From: JBDTMC01 sp039934475
GTDB taxonomy: Bacteria > Acidobacteriota > Terriglobia > Bryobacterales > Bryobacteraceae
DNA: 17,742 bases
Reading direction: 5' to 3'
Assembly: GCA_039934475.1 (NCBI GenBank)
Contig: JBDTMC010000123.1
Span: forward strand, 1 to 17,742
How positions within the stretch are numbered: the first letter of the stretch is position 1; each line of letters opens with the position of its first letter. Position numbers and translations under genes: made by a program. Under the pieces are notes generated by a model. That model saw only the letters and a program-made list of their open reading frames with translations, was not told the origin of the DNA and did no database searches. This document shows positions 1 through 8,100 of the stretch, piece by piece.

Positions 1-1
1 C

Positions 2-310
2 GCCGATGCCCTTTCCGCCCAAACCGGAGTCCGAGTCTCTTGCTGTCAGGGTGACCTCGCAGGATATCTTTGGGGTTTAGAGTTCATTGCGTTTGAGGCG
101 CACGACGAACCCGCCCGCACGGTCCTTCGACGCCTGGTTGCCGCCACTCCCGGCCGCTACCACTACCTGCAGCTATGCGAACCGGTCAGTCCGGGAAACG
201 GAACCTGGTGTTTCATCAATCTCCGGACGCTGCCCTGGCCCCAGTCGCCCCCTGATCCGATTCAGCCATCCACTCCGGACCAGCCCAACCCGTTCTTCTC
301 CCGGCCATAA
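2..310 (+). CDS. C-terminal fragment of an unidentified protein (5' end outside window)
   Basis: This frame is open from the first bases of the window to a TAA at 308-310 (102 codons), so only the C-terminus of the gene is visible. The translation reads like real protein: a hydrophobic/aromatic stretch with GYLWGLEFIAFEAHDEPAR, then TVLRRLV, a tyrosine-rich patch (GRYHYLQL), and a proline-rich tail ending in NPFFSRP. The pattern G-L-x-F followed about ten residues later by R-x-L-x-x-L loosely recalls the end of a PilZ domain, but the match is too weak to name a function. It lies upstream of and in the same direction as the efflux operon, about 330 nt away, so it is probably a separate transcription unit. 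The overlapping frames at 87-497 (+) and 173-520 (-) have Arg/Ser/Pro-rich, non-protein-like composition, which is why this frame is preferred. Confidence 0.5.
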   Translation, partial: ADALSAQTGVRVSCCQGDLAGYLWGLEFIAFEAHDEPARTVLRRLVAATPGRYHYLQLCEPVSPGNGTWCFINLRTLPWPQSPPDPIQPSTPDQPNPFFSRP

Positions 311-639
311 CCCCGATAGGCTACTTGCGCGCCGAAAGACAACTAGTAGCGCCGGCCGAACCAATGCACTAACAAAATGTAAAGACCACGCAGGCGGGGT
401 GAGTAACTTCGGGGCCTTGTGCGGCAGTCTATTCTTATGCGGAAGGCCATCGCTGAGCGCACCCAGACTGGGGACTGGTCGCGCGGGGCCCTTGTAGTTC
501 AACGCGTCAACACTCACCAATCGTAGCGCCGCGGGGAGATGGCTATCGGTGTGCTAACGAAACTGGAGTCTCCGGGACGGAACGAATTTAGCTTGGTCTC
601 ATCAGTTTGACTTCGGTTCTTCTCTTTCTATCTCTGTTT
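311..639. other. Intergenic region upstream of the efflux operon, no gene seen
   Basis: These 329 nt lie between the stop of the left-edge fragment and the chosen start of the adaptor gene. No frame gives a convincing protein: the longest open stretches have shadow-like composition and a 29-codon ORF at 437-526 lacks a ribosome binding site. There is no GC-rich hairpin with a T-run after 310, and no regulator gene (TetR, two-component) is present. An arm pair GGCCTT...AAGGCC around 412-447 encloses a 24-nt loop and is too weak to call a structure. The region most likely holds the operon promoter near its right end. Confidence 0.5.
607..634 (+). promoter_or_regulatory. Possible promoter for the efflux operon
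   Basis: TTGACT at 607-612 matches five of six bases of a sigma-70 -35 box. After a 16-nt spacer, TATCTC at 629-634 is a poor -10 box. Transcription from it would begin around 640, at the chosen ATG, giving a leaderless mRNA, which would fit the lack of any Shine-Dalgarno sequence before that ATG. The -10 match is weak and the promoter could be a coincidence. Confidence 0.2.
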
Positions 640-1902
640 ATGGTCGAAAATCCGAAACCCCATGCCACAGTTGTTCCCATTGCGCCGATGCCGCATAGCA
701 AAGGACATCCGCGCCGGCGCCGCTGGTTGTGGGTCGCTGTCTTAATGGTTGCCGTAGGGGCAGGCGCTTACGTCGCCTGGCCCACGGTCACCGGCCTCAC
801 GAAGAAGAGCGACTCAGGCAAACGCGCCGTTAAAGGGCCTGCCGTTATTCCTGTCACGGCGGCTCGCGCCAAGAAGGGCGACATGCCGGTGTATATCAGC
901 GGACTCGGCAGCGTGACCCCGCTGGCTACCGTCACAGTGAAGAGTCGTGTCGACGGGGAGCTGATCAAAGTGCGGTATCGGGAAGGCGATATTGTCGCGG
1001 CTGGCGACGTTCTGATGGAAATCGATCCGCGCCCTTACCAGGTCCAACTCACGCAAGCGGAGGGACAACTGGCGCGCGATCAGGCGACGCTGGACAATGC
1101 ACGCATTGATCTTTCGCGCTACCAGACCCTGCTGAAACAAAACGCGATTCCGGAACAGCAAGTGGCCACCCAGAAGTCCACCGTGGCGCAAAATGAGGGC
1201 GTCGTTAAAACGGATCAAGGCCAGGTTGATGCTGCGAAACTCAACCTCATCTACACGCGAATCACATCTCCCATTACCGGCCGCATCGGGCTGCGGCTGG
1301 TGGATGCCGGCAACATCGTGCACGCTTCCGACGCCAACGGGTTGGTAGTTATCACCCAAATGGATCCCACCAGCGTGCTGTTCACGATTCCGCAGGATCA
1401 ACTTCCAGTTGTGATGCAAAAAATGCGCAACGGTGCGCTTACTGTGGATGCGTTCGACCGCGATATGAAAGTCAAACTGGCAACTGGGCGACTGAGCACT
1501 ATCGACAATCAGATCGATCAGACCACCGGCACAATTCGCTTGCGCGCCACGTTCAGTAACCGCGGCAACAATCTGTTCCCCAACCAGTTCGTCAATGCAC
1601 GCCTGCTCCAGGAAGTGAAGCGTGGGGTGGTCATCATTCCCGAAGCGGCGGTCCAACGCAGCGCCAGTTCCACGTTCGCGTACGTCGTGCAGTCCAACTC
1701 CACCGTCGCGCAGCACAAGATTCAAATTGGAACTACGGAAGCTGGGAATGCCGAGGTCTCATCCGGTCTGCAGGCAGGCGACGTGGTTGTTATGTCGGGC
1801 GCCGACAAACTCGATGAGGGCAGCAAAGTGAATGCGCAGATCGCCGGGGAGCAGTCCAATAAGAACGCGCCGGTTAAGACTCACTCAGGCAAGCGCTCAT
1901 GA
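640..1902 (+). CDS. RND efflux periplasmic adaptor subunit, MdtA-like (HlyD/MFP family)
   Basis: Membrane-fusion adaptor that links an inner-membrane RND pump to an outer-membrane channel in drug efflux. From the ATG at 640 it has 420 residues, normal for MdtA/AcrA proteins. The N-terminus has an Arg-rich stretch (KGHPRRRRW) followed by one hydrophobic anchor helix (about residues 28-48); there is no lipobox, so it is probably membrane-anchored. Two lipoyl/biotinyl-like half-motifs flank a coiled-coil hairpin: SRVDGELIKVRYREGDIVAAG (about 102-122) and LNLIYTRITSPITGRIG (about 201-217). The hairpin is about 135-205. The beta-barrel and membrane-proximal domains follow (FPNQFVNARLL, VVIIPEAAVQ). 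A longer reading from a TTG at 607 is possible but adds an odd hydrophobic extension. The ATG at 640 has no visible Shine-Dalgarno; an ATG at 688 is a further alternative. Its stop overlaps the next start by 4 nt (ATGA), implying coupled translation with the pump. The substrate cannot be read from the sequence. Confidence 0.9.
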   Translation: MVENPKPHATVVPIAPMPHSKGHPRRRRWLWVAVLMVAVGAGAYVAWPTVTGLTKKSDSGKRAVKGPAVIPVTAARAKKGDMPVYISGLGSVTPLATVTVKSRVDGELIKVRYREGDIVAAGDVLMEIDPRPYQVQLTQAEGQLARDQATLDNARIDLSRYQTLLKQNAIPEQQVATQKSTVAQNEGVVKTDQGQVDAAKLNLIYTRITSPITGRIGLRLVDAGNIVHASDANGLVVITQMDPTSVLFTIPQDQLPVVMQKMRNGALTVDAFDRDMKVKLATGRLSTIDNQIDQTTGTIRLRATFSNRGNNLFPNQFVNARLLQEVKRGVVIIPEAAVQRSASSTFAYVVQSNSTVAQHKIQIGTTEAGNAEVSSGLQAGDVVVMSGADKLDEGSKVNAQIAGEQSNKNAPVKTHSGKRS

Positions 1903-4900
1903 ATCCGTCCCGGATCTTCATTCTGCGGCCGGTTGCCACTTCACTCCTGATGGCGGCCATCCTGCTGACGGGCATCGCGGCCTATCGCCAGCTTCCCGTG
2001 TCTGCCCTGCCGGAGGTGGCCTACCCCACCATTCAAGTAGTGACGTTCTATCCCGGCGCGAGTCCCGATGTCATCGCCACGTCGGTGACGGCTCCACTGG
2101 AGCGTCAATTCGGCCAGGTGCCGGGTCTGCAGCAGATGACTTCCATCAGTTCCGATGGAAGTTCGGTCATCACGCTGCAATTCGATCTCAGCCTCAATAT
2201 CGACGTGGCCGAGCAGGAGGTGCAGGCGTCCATCAACGCCTCTGGCACTTACCTTCCTCCAGACTTGCCCTCGCCACCCGTCTATAGTAAGTCCAACCCT
2301 GCCGACACTCCCATCCTCACGCTGGCCCTCTCATCGTCATCCAGGGCCTTGTCCAAGGTCGAAGATTTAGCCGACACGCGGCTGGCCCCCAAGATCTCTC
2401 AATTGCCCGGTGTCGGCCTGGTCAGCATCAGTGGCGGCCAGAAGCCGGCGGTACGCATCCAGGTCAACCCGACCCAGCTTGCCTCTTACGGATTGAACAT
2501 TGAGGATGTGCGCACCGCCATTACCGCGGCCAACGTCAATCAGGCCAAGGGAAGTTTCGATGGACCTCATCAATCGTTTCAGATTGGCGCCAATGATCAA
2601 CTTCTCTCAGCCGGCGATTATGCCTCATTGATCCTCGCGTTTCGCAATGGCGCGCCCGTGAAGCTAACCGACGTCGCGCAGATCAAAGACGACACCGAAA
2701 ACATTCGCCAGGCCGCTTGGATGAATGAGACGCCCGCTGTGATCTTGAATATCCAACGGCAGCCCGGCGCCAATATCATTTCCGTCGTAGACGGCATCAA
2801 GAAGTTGATGCCTCAGCTGACGGCCTCCCTGCCGCCCGATGTCAAGGTTGCTATCCTCACCGATCGCACCAACACCATCCGCGCCTCAGTAAGCGATGTC
2901 GAGTTCGAGCTGATGTTGACCGTGGCGCTGGTGGTGATGGTGATCTTCCTGTTTCTGAGGAGCGTGGCGGCTACGGTCATCCCCAGCATCGCCGTGCCCC
3001 TCTCCCTGGTTGGTACGTTCGCGGCAATGTATGCCCTCGGTTATAGCCTGAATAACCTCACCTTGATGGCGTTGACCATCTCAACCGGATTTGTGGTTGA
3101 CGACGCGATTGTGATGATCGAGAACATCACTCGCTATATCGAAGCGGGTGAAGATCCGCTGGAGGCCGCACTCAAGGGCGCCGAACAGATCGGGTTCACC
3201 ATCATCTCTCTCACCGTTTCCCTCATTGCCGTGCTGATCCCGCTCCTCTTCATGGGCGATATCGTCGGCAGGCTGTTCCGTGAATTCGCAGTCACTCTCA
3301 GCATCACTATTCTGGTCTCAGCGGTTGTTTCGCTCACGCTGACGCCGATGATGAGTGCGAAGCTGCTGCGCCACAAGCCGCCGGAACAGCAGGGCAGGTT
3401 CTTCAAAGCGTCCGAACGGGCGTTCGACAAGGTAATCGAATTCTACGGACGCACCCTGCAAGTGGTCTTGCGACATCAGACATTGACGCTTCTGGTTGCC
3501 ACGGCCACGCTTGCCGTGACGGTACTGCTATTCATGGTGATTCCCAAGGGCTTCTTCCCCATCCAGGACACTGGTGTGATTCAGGGCGTGACAGAGGCAG
3601 CGCAGACGATTTCGTTTTCGGAGATGGCAGACAGGCAGCAGGCGCTTACCAAAGTCATCATGAAGGATCCGGCTGTGGATAGCCTATCCTCCTTCATCGG
3701 GATTGACGGCACAAATCAGACATTGAACAGCGGCCGGATTCAAATCAACTTGAAACCCCTGGAGGAGCGCAGCGGGCATGCCTCCGATGTCATTCGCCGT
3801 CTGCAGTCCCAACTCAACGACGTGCGCGGTATCACGCTCTTCATGCAACCGGTGCAGGATCTCAGCGTGGAAGACCGCATCAGCCGTACGCAGTTCCAAT
3901 ACAGCATGGAAGACGCCAGCCAGGAAGAGCTGAATACCTATGCACCGCGTATGCTGGCGCGGCTGCGCCAGCTTCCGGAGCTGAGCGATGTCGCCAGTGA
4001 TCAAGCCGATCGCGGCTTACAGGCCAAGCTGATCTACAACCGGGACACGGCCGCTCGCTTGGGCATCACTGCGTCGGCAATCGATCAGACACTCTATGAT
4101 GCCTATGGCCAGCGCCAAGTCTCGACCATTTTTACGCAGCTCAACCAATATCACGTAGTGCTGGAACTGCTGCCTGGTTTTCAAAAGAATCCCCGCGATT
4201 TGCAGAACCTGTACATCCGCACTGGAGCGACGGCGACATCGGGAAACACGGGCCTGGTTGCCGGCGGCTCGTCATCGACTGCATTGTCAAGAGGGCCAAC
4301 CAACGGCGCGGGCAGCGCCGGCACCACTATTGTTACTGGCGCAGGGTCCACCCAATCCAGCGATGCCTTTTCCGGAAAGGCCGCCTCCTCATCCGTCTTT
4401 GCCAGCGGTGACCAGGTGCCCTTATCGGCGTTCTCCCATGTGGAACTCAACGCCGTTCCCATCACCATCAATCACCAGGGACAGTTTCCGGTAGTCACGC
4501 TGTCCTTCAATCTGGCTCCTGGCGCCTCTTTGGGCGACGCCGTCAAAGCGGTGAATCGCGCGAGGCAGGAAATTGGGTTCCCGGCCAGCATTGATGCCCG
4601 GTTTCAAGGTACTGCAGCGGCGTTCGAGTCGTCGCTTTCTAACCAGCTGGTGTTGATCTTCGCCGCGCTGGTGACAGTCTATATCGTCCTCGGCGTTCTC
4701 TATGAAAGCTATATCCATCCGCTAACGATCCTCTCCACGTTACCCTCGGCCGGAGTCGGCGCGTTGTTGGCGTTGCTGTTCTGCCGCTCCGACTTCGGCG
4801 TCATCTCCCTCATCGGAATGGTGCTGCTCATCGGCATCGTAAAGAAGAACGCCATCATGATGATCGACTTCGCTCTTGAGGCTGAACGCAACGATGGTAA

Positions 4901-5186
4901 GTCGCCTGCCGAAGCGATTTATCAAGCTTGCCTGTTGCGCTTTCGCCCCATCATGATGACTACGATGGCCGCTCTTCTGGGCGGCGTGCCGCTGGCTTTC
5001 GGTAGTGGCACGGGCTCGGAATTGCGCAGGCCGCTCGGCATCACCATCATTGGCGGTTTGATTTTCAGCCAGGCGCTCACGCTCTATACCACCCCGGTGA
5101 TCTATCTGTGGTTCGACAGACTCGCCAAACGTTTTGCAACAAAGAAGGCGGTTCACCCCGGCACGGAGCCAGTTCCGGCGAATTGA
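1899..5186 (+). CDS. HAE1-family RND efflux pump subunit, MdtB-like, with low-complexity insertion
   Basis: Inner-membrane proton-driven multidrug pump of 1095 residues; relatives usually have about 1040. The N-terminus is typical (FILRPVATSLLMAAILLTGI as TM1, then LPVSALPEVAYPTIQVVTFYPGAS). The TM4 proton-relay pair is present as D401-D402 in TGFVVDDAIVMIEN, the TM10 lysine in GIVKKNAIMMIDFA (K982/K983), and the TM11 region as FRPIMMTTMAALLGG. Two porter/docking halves are recognisable. The excess length is one Gly/Ser/Thr/Ala-rich stretch (about 776-836) just before GDQVPLSAF, in the docking region that faces the outer-membrane channel. The gene starts inside the adaptor stop codon (ATGA) and is followed 3 nt later by a second RND gene. 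That paired layout matches MdtB/MdtC of enterobacteria, where the two proteins form a mixed trimer. Mixed assembly here is inferred. Confidence 0.92.
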   Translation: MNPSRIFILRPVATSLLMAAILLTGIAAYRQLPVSALPEVAYPTIQVVTFYPGASPDVIATSVTAPLERQFGQVPGLQQMTSISSDGSSVITLQFDLSLNIDVAEQEVQASINASGTYLPPDLPSPPVYSKSNPADTPILTLALSSSSRALSKVEDLADTRLAPKISQLPGVGLVSISGGQKPAVRIQVNPTQLASYGLNIEDVRTAITAANVNQAKGSFDGPHQSFQIGANDQLLSAGDYASLILAFRNGAPVKLTDVAQIKDDTENIRQAAWMNETPAVILNIQRQPGANIISVVDGIKKLMPQLTASLPPDVKVAILTDRTNTIRASVSDVEFELMLTVALVVMVIFLFLRSVAATVIPSIAVPLSLVGTFAAMYALGYSLNNLTLMALTISTGFVVDDAIVMIENITRYIEAGEDPLEAALKGAEQIGFTIISLTVSLIAVLIPLLFMGDIVGRLFREFAVTLSITILVSAVVSLTLTPMMSAKLLRHKPPEQQGRFFKASERAFDKVIEFYGRTLQVVLRHQTLTLLVATATLAVTVLLFMVIPKGFFPIQDTGVIQGVTEAAQTISFSEMADRQQALTKVIMKDPAVDSLSSFIGIDGTNQTLNSGRIQINLKPLEERSGHASDVIRRLQSQLNDVRGITLFMQPVQDLSVEDRISRTQFQYSMEDASQEELNTYAPRMLARLRQLPELSDVASDQADRGLQAKLIYNRDTAARLGITASAIDQTLYDAYGQRQVSTIFTQLNQYHVVLELLPGFQKNPRDLQNLYIRTGATATSGNTGLVAGGSSSTALSRGPTNGAGSAGTTIVTGAGSTQSSDAFSGKAASSSVFASGDQVPLSAFSHVELNAVPITINHQGQFPVVTLSFNLAPGASLGDAVKAVNRARQEIGFPASIDARFQGTAAAFESSLSNQLVLIFAALVTVYIVLGVLYESYIHPLTILSTLPSAGVGALLALLFCRSDFGVISLIGMVLLIGIVKKNAIMMIDFALEAERNDGKSPAEAIYQACLLRFRPIMMTTMAALLGGVPLAFGSGTGSELRRPLGITIIGGLIFSQALTLYTTPVIYLWFDRLAKRFATKKAVHPGTEPVPAN
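4221..4406 (+). other. Gly/Ser/Thr-rich insertion in the docking domain of the MdtB-like pump
   Basis: Codons 775-836 of the first pump encode a low-complexity segment containing TGLVAGGSSSTALSRGP, TNGAGSAGTTIVTGAGS and SGKAASSSVFAS. In the second pump the equivalent place has only about three residues between FVI and GQQVPLSAF. The spacing from the TM4 Asp pair to the TM10 Lys is 581 residues here and 519 in the second pump, so the excess is about 62 residues and is explained by this segment. It stays in frame, and the flanking RND sequence is intact on both sides. Confidence 0.85.
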
Positions 5187-5189
5187 GCC

Positions 5190-8100
5190 ATGAGCATCTC
5201 CACTCCATTCATCCGCAAGCCCGTGGCGACGACATTGCTGACCGTGGCAGTCGCCCTGGCGGGCGTGGTGGCGTTTCGCGTTCTTCCCGTTTCGCCACTG
5301 CCGGAGGTGGACTTCCCCACCATCTCGGTTAGCGCCGGTCTGCCTGGCGCCAGTCCAGAGACGATGGCGTCCTCAGTCGCCACGCCTTTAGAACGCCAGT
5401 TTGGACGCATCGCCGGCGTCACGGAGATGACTTCGGCAAGCGGACTGGGCTCCACGTCGATCACGCTCCAATTCGATTTGGGCCGGAATATCGATGGCGC
5501 TGCCCGCGACGTTCAGGCTGCCATCAACGCCGCGCGCGGCAATCTTCCGTCCAACCTTCCCGGTAACCCGACGTACCGCAAGGTGAATCCGGCTGACTCG
5601 CCGGTCTTCATGATCGTTCTCACATCCGACACCCTCGATAAGGGCCGAATCTACGATGCCGCTTCTACGATCATGGCGCAAAAGCTTTCCCAAATCAGCG
5701 GCGTCGGTCAAGTGATTGTCGGCGGCAGCGCTCTCCCGTCGGTCCGTGTAGAACTCAACCCGCAGGCGGTGAACAAGTACGGAATCGGCCTGGAGCGTGT
5801 CCGTACAGTGCTTGCCAACGCCAACGCGAACAGCCCTAAGGGTCATTTCTCGTATGGCTCCCAAACCTGGGAAGTAGGAGCAAACGATCAGATCTTTAAG
5901 GCCATCGATTACCGTCCGCTCATTGTGACGTACCACAACGGCACGGCCGTGCGAATCGGAGACATCGGTGACGTCGTCGATTCCGTGGAAGACCTGCGCA
6001 ATTCGGGCTATGCCAATGGAAAGCCCTCGGTCCTGGTCATCATCTTCCGTCAACCCGGCGCCAACATCATTGAGGTAGTGGACCGCCTGCGCGCCGCACT
6101 GCCGCAACTGCAAGCCTCCATTCCGCAGTCCATCAAGATGCAAGTGGGCATGGATCAGACAGTTACTATCCGTGCGTCGCTGCATGACGTAGAACGCACC
6201 CTCGCGATCTCAGTGCTGCTGGTGCTGGCCGTCGTGTTCGTATTTCTAAGGAATGGCAGAGCGACGCTGATTCCCACTATTGCCGTTCCGGTTTCCCTCA
6301 TCGGAACCTTCGGCGTGATGTACCTGCTTAACTATCACCTCGACAATTTGTCTCTCATCGCGCTGACCATCTCCACCGGCTTCGTTGTGGACGATGCCAT
6401 CGTGGTCATCGAAAACATTACGCGCTACATGGAGCAGGGCATGACGCCCATGGATGCGGCCATCAAGGGAGCGGCCGAAGTGGGTTTCACCGTCCTCACC
6501 ATCAGCGTGTCCCTGATCGCGGTCTTCATCCCCATTCTGCTGATGGGGGGAATCGTCGGACGCCTGTTCCGTGAATTCGCGGTCACGCTGTCAGCGGCCA
6601 TTCTGATTTCCATGGTGGTCTCACTCACCACGACGCCCATGATGTGCGCCTATTTGCTGAAGCAGCAGGAAAGCCACGGCCGCCTGTACCTGATGACGGA
6701 GCGAGCTTTCCAATGGGTGGTGGATCTCTATGGCCGGGTACTCACTGTCGTGCTGCGGCATTCGTTTGTCACTCTACTGATCTTTCTCTTTGTCGTCGGG
6801 CTGAACGCGTATTTGTTTGTCCGCGTCCCCAAGGGTTTCTTCCCGGAGCAGGACACCGGCCGCCTGAACGGCGCTATCCAAGCCGACCAAAGCACATCGT
6901 TCGCGCAGATGGACGGGATACTCCGGAAGTATGTCGACATCATCGACGACGATCCTGCCATCGATACCGTCAACGGCTTTACAGGAGGAGGGCGCGGCGG
7001 GGCAAGCAACAGTGCCCGTCTCTTCATCTCCTTGAAGCCGGTGGAGCAGCGCAAGGTCACCGCGGGCGAGATCATCACACGCCTTCGACCCAAGCTGGCG
7101 CGCGTCCCTGGCGCGACGCTTTTCCTAAGCGCCTCACAGGACCTCCGCGTTGGAGGCCGCCAGAGCAATGCCCAATACCAGTACACGCTGCGCGGCGACA
7201 ACGTGCAGGATCTCACGGCTTTCAGCCCGCGTATGCTGGCCGCGCTCCGCAAGATCCCCCTCATTACGGACGTAAACAGCGATCAGCAGAACCACGGTTT
7301 GCAGATTTACGTTCAGTACGATCGCGCCACTGCGGCCCGCCTCGGCATCTCGTCCCAATTGATCGACAACACGCTCTACGATGCTTTCGGCCAGCGGCCC
7401 GTCTCCACCATGTACACGTCTCTGAACCAGTATCACGTCGTGATGGAGGCGGCCCCGAAATACTGGCAGGACCCTGACATTCTGCGTCAGATCTTCGTGA
7501 TCGCGTCCTCCGGACAGCAGGTTCCCCTCAGTGCCTTCGCGCGCTTTGCGCCCGATGTGGCTCCGCTCTCCATCGCTCACCAGGGGCTGTTCCCTTCCAC
7601 CACCATGTCGTTCAATCTCAACCCCGGTGTGGCTCTGGGTGACGCCGTGGACGCCATTGAGGAAAGTGCGCGCTCCATCGCTTTGCCTGCCGGCATTCAG
7701 ACTCTGTTCTCAGGAACGGCGCAGGCCTACCAGGATTCCCTGGGCAGCGAACCCTTGCTGATCGGCGCGGCGCTGCTGGCGGTGTATATCGTACTTGGTG
7801 TCTTGTATGAGAGCCTCATTCATCCGATGACTATCCTGTCCACTCTGCCCTCAGCCGGTGTAGGCGCCCTTCTGGCACTGCTCGCCACACGCACGGACCT
7901 CAGCATCATCGCCATGATCGGCATCATTCTCTTGATCGGCATCGTGAAGAAGAACGCTATTCTCATGATCGATTTCGCGCTCGCCGCGGAACGCAACGAA
8001 GGCAAGAGCGCGCGCGATGCCATTCACGAAGCGTCCCTGCTGCGTTTCCGGCCTATTCTCATGACCACCATGGCCGCCTTGCTGGGCGCTGTCCCGCTGG

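Noticed and set aside
87..520. Overlapping open frames on both strands near the left end
   Set aside because: Both translations are rich in Arg, Ser and Pro without protein-like patterning. The frame ending at 310 reads far better over the shared part.
437..526. 29-codon ORF (MRKAIAERTQTGDW...) in the gap before the efflux operon
   Set aside because: It has no ribosome binding site and no recognisable motif; length is within chance expectation.
814..1725. 303-codon open frame on the - strand inside the adaptor gene
   Set aside because: It lies entirely opposite the clearly assigned MdtA-like gene; its His/Asp/Arg-rich translation has no domain pattern, typical of an antisense shadow in GC-rich DNA.
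6644..7477. 277-codon open frame on the + strand within the second pump
   Set aside because: Arg/Pro/His-rich frame inside a strongly supported RND gene in another frame; a shadow.
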